Below are positions 42,249 to 49,474 of a stretch of DNA of 64,000 nucleotides, in pieces. Numbering within the stretch: position 1 is the stretch's first letter; every line of letters starts with the position of its first letter. Source of the stretch: CAVXEF01 sp963827315 (lineage in GTDB: Bacteria > Planctomycetota > Phycisphaerae > Sedimentisphaerales > Anaerobacaceae); assembly GCA_963827315.1 (NCBI GenBank), contig CAWHAL010000002.1:186001-250000 (forward strand), written 5' to 3'. A program made the translations under genes and the position numbers. The notes under the pieces were generated by a model. It searched no databases, had not been told where the DNA came from, and saw only the letters and a program-made list of their open reading frames with translations.

Positions 42249-42280
42249 GTTGTATTTGTGTGTTTTCACACAAATACAAC
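42249..42280. promoter_or_regulatory. Perfect palindrome upstream of ilvB
   Basis: GTTGTATTTGTGTG-TTTT-CACACAAATACAAC: 14-bp arms without a mismatch, about 170 bases before the ilvB start. Candidate operator or leader hairpin; no T run follows on either strand, so it is unlikely to be a simple terminator. CCCCTTAGGGG (42230-42240) is a second, shorter palindrome. Confidence 0.5.
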
Positions 42281-42334
42281 GGTATTATACAAAGACAATT
42301 CTGCTCTGTCAATACCTTCCAATATTTTCGGCCA

Positions 42335-42357
42335 TTTTCGCATCAAATGCGCAAGTC
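42335..42357. repeat. TTTTCGCATCAAATGCG repeat (inverted orientation)
   Basis: Reverse complement of the GCGYRTTTGATGCGAAAA landmark at 3465 and 27160. Confidence 0.55.
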
Positions 42358-42360
42358 GGG

Positions 42361-42440
42361 CTGAAAAATTTAGAAAAATTGGCAAAAATCACAAGAAATT
42401 GCGAAAAATTACAAGAAATTAGCAAAAATTGCAAGAAATT
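42361..42440. repeat. 20-bp A-tract tandem repeat, 3-4 units
   Basis: Three units of AGCAAAAATTRCAAGAAATT type at 42381, 42401 and 42421, preceded by a degenerate fourth. A-tracts at a 20-bp (two-turn) period suggest intrinsically curved DNA. The rest of the 42281-42718 gap holds a TTGCCGGAGGCC repeat (42529-42541) and a CCTCCTTCGCCAAGGATACGGAGG palindrome (42590-42613), and no gene I support. Confidence 0.65.
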
Positions 42441-42718
42441 GATGCGTTTTGGACAGTGATTGAAGTACCCCCCTGCGCAAATTTGCGCGCGGCGCAGACC
42501 TCAGACATCAGACCACAGACTCTGTTGTTGCCGGAGGCCGCGATGGGAAGAAAATTAAAAATCAAAATGCAAAAATAAAAAATGCGGAGTCCTCCTTCGC
42601 CAAGGATACGGAGGGCAAAAAATAGGTTCCAAACCGCACCTACGGCGGATAAACCGCAGGCAGCAACAGCACGAAAGGCAAGGGGGGTTGTTTGTCAGAT
42701 TAAGTAATGACTACTACT

Positions 42719-43450
42719 CTAAGCGCAAACCTCTTGGCTTATCCTGTGTGGTATCTGGTCCCATTTTCTGCCGTCGAGGGTACGGCCGTTTTTCTTTTTA
42801 TTGAATCCGCCCCATTGTTTAAAGAAAAACGGAACATTCTGTTCTATGCACTGTTCCCTTATGTTTCTGACCCAATCTGTCTTTATAGGCCTTGCGCCGG
42901 GACCCGATTCTCCGCCTACTATAACCCAATCAATATCCGTCAAATCTAATGTCCCCATATCCTCCAATAATGGCTCCAAGGACAGAAACTTAATATAAGG
43001 CTTTGCTTGTCGTAAAAGACTTATTCTATATTTATATTCCGTCGTCTCTACGGTAACGCCTGCCCATACATTTTTAGACCAAGGCAGCAAGTCGGTCAGC
43101 TCAGCCAGACGCTCTGCTCTTTTAGTTAAAATCTGATAAATATGCTGAGATGCTTGATGCATAACGCCAAAAACTCTGAATATAAAGTCACATGGAACTT
43201 CAACATGAAAAAGATCGCTCATCGAATTAACAAAAATCATTTGAGGTTTTTTCCAACATAGCGGCAAGTTAAGCAGGTGCGGGTGGCACGTTACCCTGAA
43301 ACCGTTGCGATAATTAGGCTGACCCATTGCCTGCAATCTTAGGGCCATTCTTTTCGCATAGCAGTTTTTACATCCTGTGCTTATCTCCGAGCATCCTGTT
43401 ACAGGATTCCATGTCGATTCTGTCCATTCTATCGCAGAATTTACAGCCAT
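42719..43450 (-). CDS. DUF5131 (phage Gp37/Gp68) family radical-SAM-like protein
   Basis: 243 residues. The N-terminus AIEWTESTWNPVTGCSEISTGCKNCYAKRMA is the family's cysteine motif (C-x6-C-x2-C), thought to hold an iron-sulfur cluster as in radical SAM enzymes. Other conserved parts are FRVTCHPHLLNLPLCWKKPQ, IFVNSMSDLFH and NVWAGVTVET, SLEPLLEDMG, DWVIVGGESGPGARP, FFKQWGG. Members occur in phages and accessory islands, and are typically encoded with a three-Cys-motif partner protein. The remains of such a partner overlap its start codon (TAATG). Enzyme activity is unknown. Confidence 0.85.
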   Translation of the reverse strand: MAVNSAIEWTESTWNPVTGCSEISTGCKNCYAKRMALRLQAMGQPNYRNGFRVTCHPHLLNLPLCWKKPQMIFVNSMSDLFHVEVPCDFIFRVFGVMHQASQHIYQILTKRAERLAELTDLLPWSKNVWAGVTVETTEYKYRISLLRQAKPYIKFLSLEPLLEDMGTLDLTDIDWVIVGGESGPGARPIKTDWVRNIREQCIEQNVPFFFKQWGGFNKKKNGRTLDGRKWDQIPHRISQEVCA

Positions 43451-43572
43451 TATGATAATCCCTTATTTTTGTATTTGTTGAAAATCTCTTTGACTATTTT
43501 ACCGCCAGTTTCGTTAGGTGATGCAAAAAATAAATAATAAATTGTTGCTCCCCTAGTATTTCTCAGATACTT
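43450..43572 (-). pseudogene. tcmP: Truncated three-Cys-motif partner protein (TcmP) C-terminus
   Basis: The 40-codon stretch YLRNTRGATIYYLFFASPNE plus TGGKIVKEIFNKYKNKG resembles the C-terminal end of TcmP proteins, the usual partner of DUF5131. No upstream part of the family exists: from 43573 the frame runs into repeat sequence (GTGCAGGACGATGTCCTGCG palindrome, then GTTGGTGCCGGAGGCCG). The 5' part appears to have been lost, with a repeat at the break. The stop codon still overlaps the DUF5131 start. Confidence 0.6.
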
Positions 43573-43575
43573 GCG

Positions 43576-43640
43576 GGGCGTGGGGTGCAGGACGATGTCC
43601 TGCGAAGGATGCTCCGCTGTTGGTGCCGGAGGCCGCCCCG
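43576..43640. repeat. Palindrome and TGCCGGAGGCC repeat at the TcmP breakpoint
   Basis: GCAGGACGATGTCCTGC is an inverted repeat; TGCTCCGCTGTTGGTGCCGGAGGCC follows. Related TGCCGGAGGCC units are at 42529-42541 and 47213-47225, so the element is frequent in this island. Confidence 0.65.
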
Positions 43641-43824
43641 ATGAGATAGCAGACATCGCGTCTCACAGGGTAGCGATTTTCGATTTGGGATAGATTTTTT
43701 GGTTTTCAGTGTCGGATTTGGTGGGTAAAATGGGGCGGTGAAATTTGGTTGCGGTTTTGGGTAGTGTATGAAGAGAGGTTACAAGCTTGGTCACGATTAT
43801 TAAGTATCAAGGAAAGGGGGCAAA

Positions 43825-44655
43825 ATGTTAGAGTTTCAGTTGTTCCGTATAAAGGTTTATCCTTCGAAACAAATGTTTTTTGGTGGGGACAAGAAACCAT
43901 CGGGAATTCTACTGGAAACCCTTGACTCTCCATCTTTAACTGAATTTCACAGAGGCATGATTTGGCATGTTGGTAATGTGTCTAAAATTGACGAAACTGG
44001 ATTGTACTTTAGAGTTGGGAAAATAACTAAGGCTAAAAGAGGGATTTACCAGAATGGCAATTTCGTAGATGAAGAATTCGAAGAAGCACCTTACACTCAT
44101 GTTGTTGTGGATATACCAATAGAAGTTTGTGCCATCGCAAAGAACCCAAAACTTTCACAAACTCAAAGAGGTATTGCAAACAGATTAGCTCGATTGTTAA
44201 GCAATTCGGACACAGGTCGACATTACGAAGCAGAGTTTGAAATTGACTTATTGAAAGATCCAGAGGATTTTGTAACACACCTTAGGCGAGCCTATACCAT
44301 ATCACGGTTCTGGATGACCTTCACTAGACCGAATCCGTTTGATTCAGAGAGAGACTTTACTATGCCGTTTAGCCGCTTACTTAAGGAAGCTCAGGCCGAA
44401 AAAGGCAAAGCGCAAATCGAAGGTGAAGATTTAAAGCCTCAAATTCTGGAGGGTTTAGCCCATTCTGCAGCAGCAACAGGGAATGATGCCGTAGCTCGCC
44501 TACAACTCGATGAAAAGCAGAAACCTACTACAATGCGTTTGCGTGACAACCCTGTTTTTATACAAGCAGATGATGTGGCCGATGACAAACAAAAAAAGAC
44601 TTTGCTTGATAAAGTGAGACAGGTTTACCAAAAAGTACGAGGAAAGATTGAGTAA
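43825..44655 (+). CDS. Unknown soluble protein, first gene of a two-gene unit
   Basis: 276 residues, not recognised. It starts at the ATG at 43825, with AAGGAAAGGGGG upstream. The N-terminus is beta-rich (EFQLFRIKVYPSKQMFFGGD, RGMIWHVGNVSKIDETGLYF), the middle has EVCAIAKNPKLSQTQRGIAN and a helical DPEDFVTHLRRAYTISRFWM, and the C-terminus is charged. Size is that of some phage-exclusion proteins (for example DUF4747), but I cannot support that by motif. The stop overlaps the next start (TAATG), so it is coupled to a membrane protein. AT content is slightly higher than the core genes. Confidence 0.55.
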   Translation: MLEFQLFRIKVYPSKQMFFGGDKKPSGILLETLDSPSLTEFHRGMIWHVGNVSKIDETGLYFRVGKITKAKRGIYQNGNFVDEEFEEAPYTHVVVDIPIEVCAIAKNPKLSQTQRGIANRLARLLSNSDTGRHYEAEFEIDLLKDPEDFVTHLRRAYTISRFWMTFTRPNPFDSERDFTMPFSRLLKEAQAEKGKAQIEGEDLKPQILEGLAHSAAATGNDAVARLQLDEKQKPTTMRLRDNPVFIQADDVADDKQKKTLLDKVRQVYQKVRGKIE

Positions 44656-45194
44656 TGAATGAGAAACAGTTGATAAGTTACTGGGAATGGCTTTTCAGGG
44701 GGAGCGGTGGGCGACCTGGTTACCGAAGGATATTGGATAAATGGTTGCTTCTACATATTCCTGTAGGAGTCGTTTTGTCCTTTCTGATTTCTCTTGATTT
44801 GCAGGCATGTGCTAACACAGTGTTGCTCCCATTAGCAGGTATTCTTATTGGTCTTTCGTTTGCATGGGCAGGAAACGCAAATGCTTTGCTCCAAACCGAA
44901 GAAGTTGAGAGGCTATCAAAATATCACAAGGGGGGCTTTACGGAGTATGTCTTCGTTTACCAAACAGCCATCTTGATGATTCTTGTTACGCTAGTTCTTT
45001 GGGGCTTTTCGGGTTTGGGTGTTTATGACAAAACTTGGCCCACTAAGTGCAACCCGAAAATATATTTCACGTTAAAAACGCTTCTTTTCGCTCTTTGTAG
45101 CTTTGCCATGCGCGAGTGCTGGCAGGTGGTCTCTGGCGCTCACTGGATGCTGCGTGTTAGAAAAGAAATCAAGGATCATCTGAAAAAGGGGTGA
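44655..45194 (+). CDS. Four-helix membrane protein, partner of the preceding gene
   Basis: 179 residues with about four hydrophobic segments: LLLHIPVGVVLSFLISLDLQ, TVLLPLAGILIGLSFAWAG, YQTAILMILVTLVLWGFSGL and FTLKTLLFALCSFAMREC. The ends are charged. Unknown family. A soluble protein plus a small multi-pass membrane protein, coupled and located next to defence-like genes, is the usual form of an abortive-infection pair; this is inference from architecture only. Confidence 0.55.
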   Translation: MNEKQLISYWEWLFRGSGGRPGYRRILDKWLLLHIPVGVVLSFLISLDLQACANTVLLPLAGILIGLSFAWAGNANALLQTEEVERLSKYHKGGFTEYVFVYQTAILMILVTLVLWGFSGLGVYDKTWPTKCNPKIYFTLKTLLFALCSFAMRECWQVVSGAHWMLRVRKEIKDHLKKG

Positions 45195-45246
45195 GGGAGT
45201 CTTCAAAAATAGTGGGCGTTCCTATTGCCCTATTTCCAAGCTACTA

Positions 45247-45942
45247 CTATCGTTTAAAATCCATATCAAAATGCCTAACAGGGAAAAGATGAATGCCTAC
45301 CACCATTAAATAGACTGTCGAACCTACAATGTTCTGGCCTATTGTTAACCAGTAATTCTCGGTTTGGTTTTCATGGAGAATGTTCTTCACTGTAGGACGT
45401 TGGTTGTTATGCAAGTACTTCCGTCCATATCCCCTCCATTCGGCATCGCTGATAGGTTTACTAAGGTATTGGTGTCCGGCAACGACAAAGCCGCACTTAG
45501 GAACATAACTGCGCTTGCCTTCCCAAGATGTCACTATTTGAAAAGTGAAAGAGGTGAATTTCTCGGGACGCACTAACATTAGCGACCTCGTGGCTTTTGT
45601 CTGCTCAAGTGGCTCTAAGGATGGCTCTCGGTGATTACAACAAAAATCGAAATACTTGTTGTCGGGCAACTCATGAACTAATTGTGCTTTTCGACTGCCT
45701 ATTAGCCAGTCTTCAGAGTGATATCCCTGCGGTATGTGCTCAACGAGGTCCATTTTGACAATATTTCCTTTTCGAACAACCCATTTGCCCGAGTCGTCTT
45801 TACAGTCATCGTATTCGAGTTGACGCCAAGTATTGTTTCGATTGGGACGGGTTGGCCTCACCCACTCTCCATCCTTCGTTATCCCTGCGACACACACTCC
45901 GTCGCTCAAACGCGTAACGGCAAGGATGGTGATTTCGGTCAT
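45247..45942 (-). CDS. Dual OB-containing domain protein of the DUF488 cassette
   Basis: 231 residues. The opening ITILAVTRLSDGVCVAGITK, WVRPTRPNRNNT and the later GNIVKMDLVEHIP, RSLMLVRPEKFTSFTF, NYWLTIGQNIVGSTVYLMVVGIH are what I recall of the family called dual OB-containing domain, whose genes neighbour DUF488 genes. OB folds usually bind nucleic acids or nucleotides. Its start overlaps the upstream DUF488 stop as ATGA. Function unknown; a nucleic acid modification or defence role is only inferred. Confidence 0.6.
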   Translation of the reverse strand: MTEITILAVTRLSDGVCVAGITKDGEWVRPTRPNRNNTWRQLEYDDCKDDSGKWVVRKGNIVKMDLVEHIPQGYHSEDWLIGSRKAQLVHELPDNKYFDFCCNHREPSLEPLEQTKATRSLMLVRPEKFTSFTFQIVTSWEGKRSYVPKCGFVVAGHQYLSKPISDAEWRGYGRKYLHNNQRPTVKNILHENQTENYWLTIGQNIVGSTVYLMVVGIHLFPVRHFDMDFKR

Positions 45943-46415
45943 TTGTTTTTCCTCTCAAGATGTTCGACCTCAATATTAGGCAAATGTTTCATGAGGTACT
46001 CCGCGAGAAGACGACGGTGACAACGTTCGGAGTTCTGCTCTGAACAAAGCAAACAGACTGATTCGCAACCCACTGTAGCCTTTTGGAAGCGTTCAATGGT
46101 TACTTGGGAAAGCACCTCATTTCCGAATTTCTCAACGTAACAAGCCCAAGCCGCATCGTCTTTCTTTTTTTCCCCAAGGCGTGTCTGATACTCTTTGAGA
46201 AGTTCTTCAGACGGACCAAATTCAGGTATGTGTTCATATGCTATATTGAAACACTCCTGCAAGAAGTATTGCAAGTCGGGCCCTTTTGTAAATCCTGCCA
46301 GTTGCGAAGCGTTCTTTCGACGCACGTCGATAAGTTTCTGCACTCCAGTGTTCTTCAATGTTCTAAAGAAGTTCTCCGCAGAACGACCCTTGAAGCCAAT
46401 TGTGAACAGCTTCAT
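45939..46415 (-). CDS. DUF488 family protein (first copy)
   Basis: 158 residues: MKLFTIGFKGRSAENFFRTL, QKLIDVRRKNASQLAGFTKG, and the family's cysteine-containing end VCLLCSEQNSERCHRRLLAEYL. In DUF488 the LLCxE..xxCHR motif is invariant; its role is unknown, though thiol chemistry is plausible. It is one of two different DUF488 genes here, separated by 2 bases, and followed by the dual-OB gene. Confidence 0.85.
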   Translation of the reverse strand: MKLFTIGFKGRSAENFFRTLKNTGVQKLIDVRRKNASQLAGFTKGPDLQYFLQECFNIAYEHIPEFGPSEELLKEYQTRLGEKKKDDAAWACYVEKFGNEVLSQVTIERFQKATVGCESVCLLCSEQNSERCHRRLLAEYLMKHLPNIEVEHLERKNK

Positions 46416-46417
46416 TG

Positions 46418-46936
46418 TTATTTCTCCGAGAACAAACTTAGTTGCACTGGCGGAATTCTGCTTTCAAAATGTTGCTGAGACTCAACGCTTCCGTCGTGTC
46501 GGATATGCCTCACTTCAATCCCCAGTTTTGCCAACTCGCGTGAAATCAGCAGGCCTCTGTGGCATTTCACTGGGTCCTCCTCGCTGCATAGAATACATAC
46601 AGTGTATTTCTCTGCATATTTAAGCAAACGTTTCAATCCTTCTCGGAATCTGTCTGCAACTGCAAGTTCGGAATAATCATAGTTTCCCAAGTTGTCTTTA
46701 ACATCAACGTCTGTGGGACGTCCTCCAAGCTGGTCTCCCATAAAGACGTACTTGATATCTGCATTCTTTGACGCAAGTTGCATCGCCTCACGATTTGTCT
46801 GTGGGACATGCCGGCTGTATGGAATACTTCGCACATCCACCAAGACCTCAACGTTGTTTTTCTTAAGCCAAGATATTATCTCTTCGGTTTGCTTGTTACT
46901 GTGGCCAATTGTGAAGATTGGGTATCGCTTGGACAT
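46418..46936 (-). CDS. DUF488 family protein (second copy)
   Basis: 172 residues from the ATG at 46936 (RYPIFTIGHSNKQTEEIISW); a longer start at 47050 adds 38 residues without clear similarity. It has VEVLVDVRSIPYSRHVPQTN, FMGDQLGGRPTDVDV and the end motif VCILCSEEDPVKCHRGLLISREL. It differs from the other DUF488 by GQLGGRP-type sequence and is a distinct subgroup. The gene order DUF488, DUF488, dual-OB on one strand looks like a conserved cassette. Confidence 0.85.
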   Translation of the reverse strand: MSKRYPIFTIGHSNKQTEEIISWLKKNNVEVLVDVRSIPYSRHVPQTNREAMQLASKNADIKYVFMGDQLGGRPTDVDVKDNLGNYDYSELAVADRFREGLKRLLKYAEKYTVCILCSEEDPVKCHRGLLISRELAKLGIEVRHIRHDGSVESQQHFESRIPPVQLSLFSEK

Positions 46937-47212
46937 CTCAGTCTTCTCGCATTCTTTCAGCGGGTGGGTATTAGGTGGCTGGGTACGTGGTATAGCTTGG
47001 TCGAGGTTCCCCTCGGCTGATAAACAGGGCCAATCACCGATTTTCGTCATCGTGCCATAATTCCTATTTTCTTTTGTTTCCCAATTTTACCTACCTTTGA
47101 GGATTTTTCAAGAAATAACTCACAAGACCTATCTGCAAAATCCATCTTCAGTGGGCAAACTCCGGCAAAGCAACCCATAGCAGAGCCGTGGGCTAAATGT
47201 TTTTGAGAGCGG

Positions 47213-47244
47213 TGCTGCCGGAGGCCCTCCGCCGAAGGCGGAGG
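47213..47244. repeat. TGCCGGAGGCC repeat with nested CCCTCCGCC palindrome
   Basis: GCTGCCGGAGGCCCTCCGCC-gaa-GGCGGAGGG. In the ~310-base gap before the radical SAM gene; nothing else there is recognisable. Confidence 0.65.
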
Positions 47245-47360
47245 GCGGAATCAATTTATTATTTGAACATATGGTGGAATCAATTTATGATTTATACTTT
47301 AAGGTAAACCCCCAAGTCGTGGCTCGAGGGCTAAGTAGCCGACTATTACAGTCAGTCGCT

Positions 47361-48890
47361 ATGAAAGTAGTATTTGTCAGAACACCCAGATGTGTTTGGC
47401 CTTTCAACAGTGAGACCAGTGCTTTCTGGCAACCTTTAGGCTTTATGTCACTTGCCGGGCAACTCGAATCTGTTCACCTTGATTGGCAAATCAAGATGAT
47501 AGATTGTCCTGGCAGCAAGATTGGCTGGAAGACACTGGTTTCTACACTCAACTCCGACTGGCCCGATGTAATCTGTATCGGCGAAGAAACTGTTTCATCG
47601 CGCGAAGCGATGCGATTGGCAAGCATTGTCAAAGAACAGCATCCCGGAACAATTGTTATTGCCGGCGGTGTGTTTTTTAGCCATACGGCAGAAGAGTCTC
47701 TTAGGGCGGGTTCAATTGACTATATCGTGCACGGGGAAGGGGAAATTACGCTTTCTGAATTGCTCAATGTAACCGCTAATGGATGTGATGTTAGCAATGT
47801 GAAAGGGATATCTTATAGGAAGAACGGCCAAGTTTTGAGAACTTGTGTGCGGCACCCTGTGACTGATATGGATACGTTGCCGATGCCCGCCTGGTCGAAG
47901 GTCCCGATGCATCTGTATGGCCTTGGGTCAAAGAATCACCCGGGTCTGGTTTCAATAGAGCACAGTCGTGGGTGCATAGATAGTTGTAGTTTCTGTATCC
48001 TCTGGAAGCATATGGGAAAACTCTCCGAGGATGGCCAGACCGTAAAACCTTACTATCGCAGTAAATCGCCAGAAAGAAGCGTGGAGGAAGTCGCCAGGTT
48101 GGTTCGTGATTATGATAGACATACCTTCGGCTGGGTTGACCCGACGTGGAACGTTGATCCAGAATGGACCGACAGGTTCTGTGGTCTTTTACTGAAACAT
48201 AATATAAAAATAAAGCAGACAGCCTGGGTCAGAGCAGATTATATAGTTCGAGATGAAAAGCTTGGGGTACTTGAGAAGGCCGTCCGTGCAGGGCTTAATC
48301 AGGTTATGATTGGTGTTGAAAGACAGGATGAAACGGGCCTGAAAGAGTTGAACAAGCATTCGAATGGGCCTGATGTAACAGCCAGGGCTTTTGAGATACT
48401 GCGGACGAAATATCCGAGTGTATTTACCATTGGCTCGGTTATCTTTGGGCTTTGGGATGAGACCAAGAAATCGCTTGATGAGCTTTCAAGATACCAGTAC
48501 AAAGTAAGTATGGACTACTGCTTCTTTATCCCATTAACGCCAAATCCGGGGACGGAAGTCTATGAAGATGCTCGCAAACGCGGAATAGTAGAAGTTACCG
48601 ATTGGAGGGCCTACAACTTTCATACACCAGTTATGAGAACGAAACAATTTTCGGCAAAGCAGCTTGAAAGGTTGTATTTTAAGTTGCTTTTTAGAGTGCG
48701 TTTGGATAGGTTAATTACCCATTTGAAGCGGTTTTTCGCTATGAGAGACAGTCGGCGCAGGCGAGTGTTTAAGTCGCTATTCAAATATGGCACTCAACTC
48801 TTAATGAGGTATATTGCTAATAGATTACGCCATCCCCTCAGCAATAAGCCGACAATATATTCACGTAAACCTGTTTGGTACGACTTATGA
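47361..48890 (+). CDS. B12-binding-domain radical SAM protein
   Basis: 509 residues from the ATG at 47361 (MKVVFVRTPRCVWPF). The N-terminal domain is a cobalamin-binding-like fold (DWPDVICIGEETVSSREAMR, GTIVIAGGVFFSHTAEE, IDYIVHGEGEITLSELL). The radical SAM cluster motif is RGCIDSCSFC (C-x3-C-x2-C, near residue 210), then QVMIGVERQDETGLKELNKH. Such enzymes methylate or rearrange unactivated carbons, for example in hopanoid, chlorophyll or secondary-metabolite pathways. The substrate cannot be read here. Its stop overlaps the DUF2085 start (ATGA). Confidence 0.85.
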   Translation: MKVVFVRTPRCVWPFNSETSAFWQPLGFMSLAGQLESVHLDWQIKMIDCPGSKIGWKTLVSTLNSDWPDVICIGEETVSSREAMRLASIVKEQHPGTIVIAGGVFFSHTAEESLRAGSIDYIVHGEGEITLSELLNVTANGCDVSNVKGISYRKNGQVLRTCVRHPVTDMDTLPMPAWSKVPMHLYGLGSKNHPGLVSIEHSRGCIDSCSFCILWKHMGKLSEDGQTVKPYYRSKSPERSVEEVARLVRDYDRHTFGWVDPTWNVDPEWTDRFCGLLLKHNIKIKQTAWVRADYIVRDEKLGVLEKAVRAGLNQVMIGVERQDETGLKELNKHSNGPDVTARAFEILRTKYPSVFTIGSVIFGLWDETKKSLDELSRYQYKVSMDYCFFIPLTPNPGTEVYEDARKRGIVEVTDWRAYNFHTPVMRTKQFSAKQLERLYFKLLFRVRLDRLITHLKRFFAMRDSRRRRVFKSLFKYGTQLLMRYIANRLRHPLSNKPTIYSRKPVWYDL

Positions 48891-49474
48891 ATACTATCGG
48901 TTACATATTTTCGTTTTTGTGCAATCAGGATTCATCACGTTCTTTTATAATAGGGGGACAGCTTTTGCCCTTTTGCCAGAGGTGCACGGGATTATATGTG
49001 GGCATGGGCATCAGCTTTGTTTATTTACTTTTTAGCGGTCAGTATAAAAAGGGGTTGCCACCATCAAGTATTCTTTATGTCAATATTGGAAGTTTATTGA
49101 TTATGCCGGTGTTTGGTTTTCATTTTCTCGACCCTGGGCCAGCGTGGCGATTTTGGACCGGTCTGATTTTTGGGAACGGTATCGCTTTTCTAATTTTGCC
49201 TGCTGCCTCAATCATCTGTAAGGAAGGTGAGGTATTTGGTCACTATACAAGGCTTTCAAAAATCTCGTTTTGGACTTTCTTTGCTTTTTTAAATGCTATG
49301 CCTTTTTGGTTTCCAATACAGTCGCAATATTTTTATTATATTATAGTCATAGTTGCATTGATGGGCTTGCTATGTCTTCTTTTCTGTATGGTGACAATAA
49401 CAGTTTTTCTGATAAGAAAGACTGTGGTCTATTTGATTTTGAAAGGGCTCAGAAATGGATGCGCAAAAAACTAA
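48887..49474 (+). CDS. DUF2085 family membrane protein
   Basis: 195 residues, with five or so membrane helices. The N-terminal FLCNQDSSRSFIIGGQLLPFCQRCTGLYVGMG is the DUF2085 pattern (C..RSF..G..LP.C.RCTG.Y.G), which suggests a metal or redox site near the membrane. It overlaps the radical SAM gene by 4 bases and the propeller gene by 20. I know no biochemical role. Confidence 0.75.
   Translation: MNTIGYIFSFLCNQDSSRSFIIGGQLLPFCQRCTGLYVGMGISFVYLLFSGQYKKGLPPSSILYVNIGSLLIMPVFGFHFLDPGPAWRFWTGLIFGNGIAFLILPAASIICKEGEVFGHYTRLSKISFWTFFAFLNAMPFWFPIQSQYFYYIIVIVALMGLLCLLFCMVTITVFLIRKTVVYLILKGLRNGCAKN

Noticed and set aside
42083..42250. Known leader (T-box, ppGpp/ykkC riboswitch or attenuator peptide) upstream of ilvB
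   Set aside because: No T-box TGGNACCGCG, no branched-chain-rich leader peptide and no ykkC core could be found.
42250..42459. Short plus-strand frame reading EKLAKITRNCEKLQEISKN
   Set aside because: It is just a translation of the A-tract tandem repeat.
47271..47360. Longer start for the radical SAM gene at 47271
   Set aside because: The extra 30 residues have no similarity to the family; the MKVVFVRTP start at 47361 is the usual opening.
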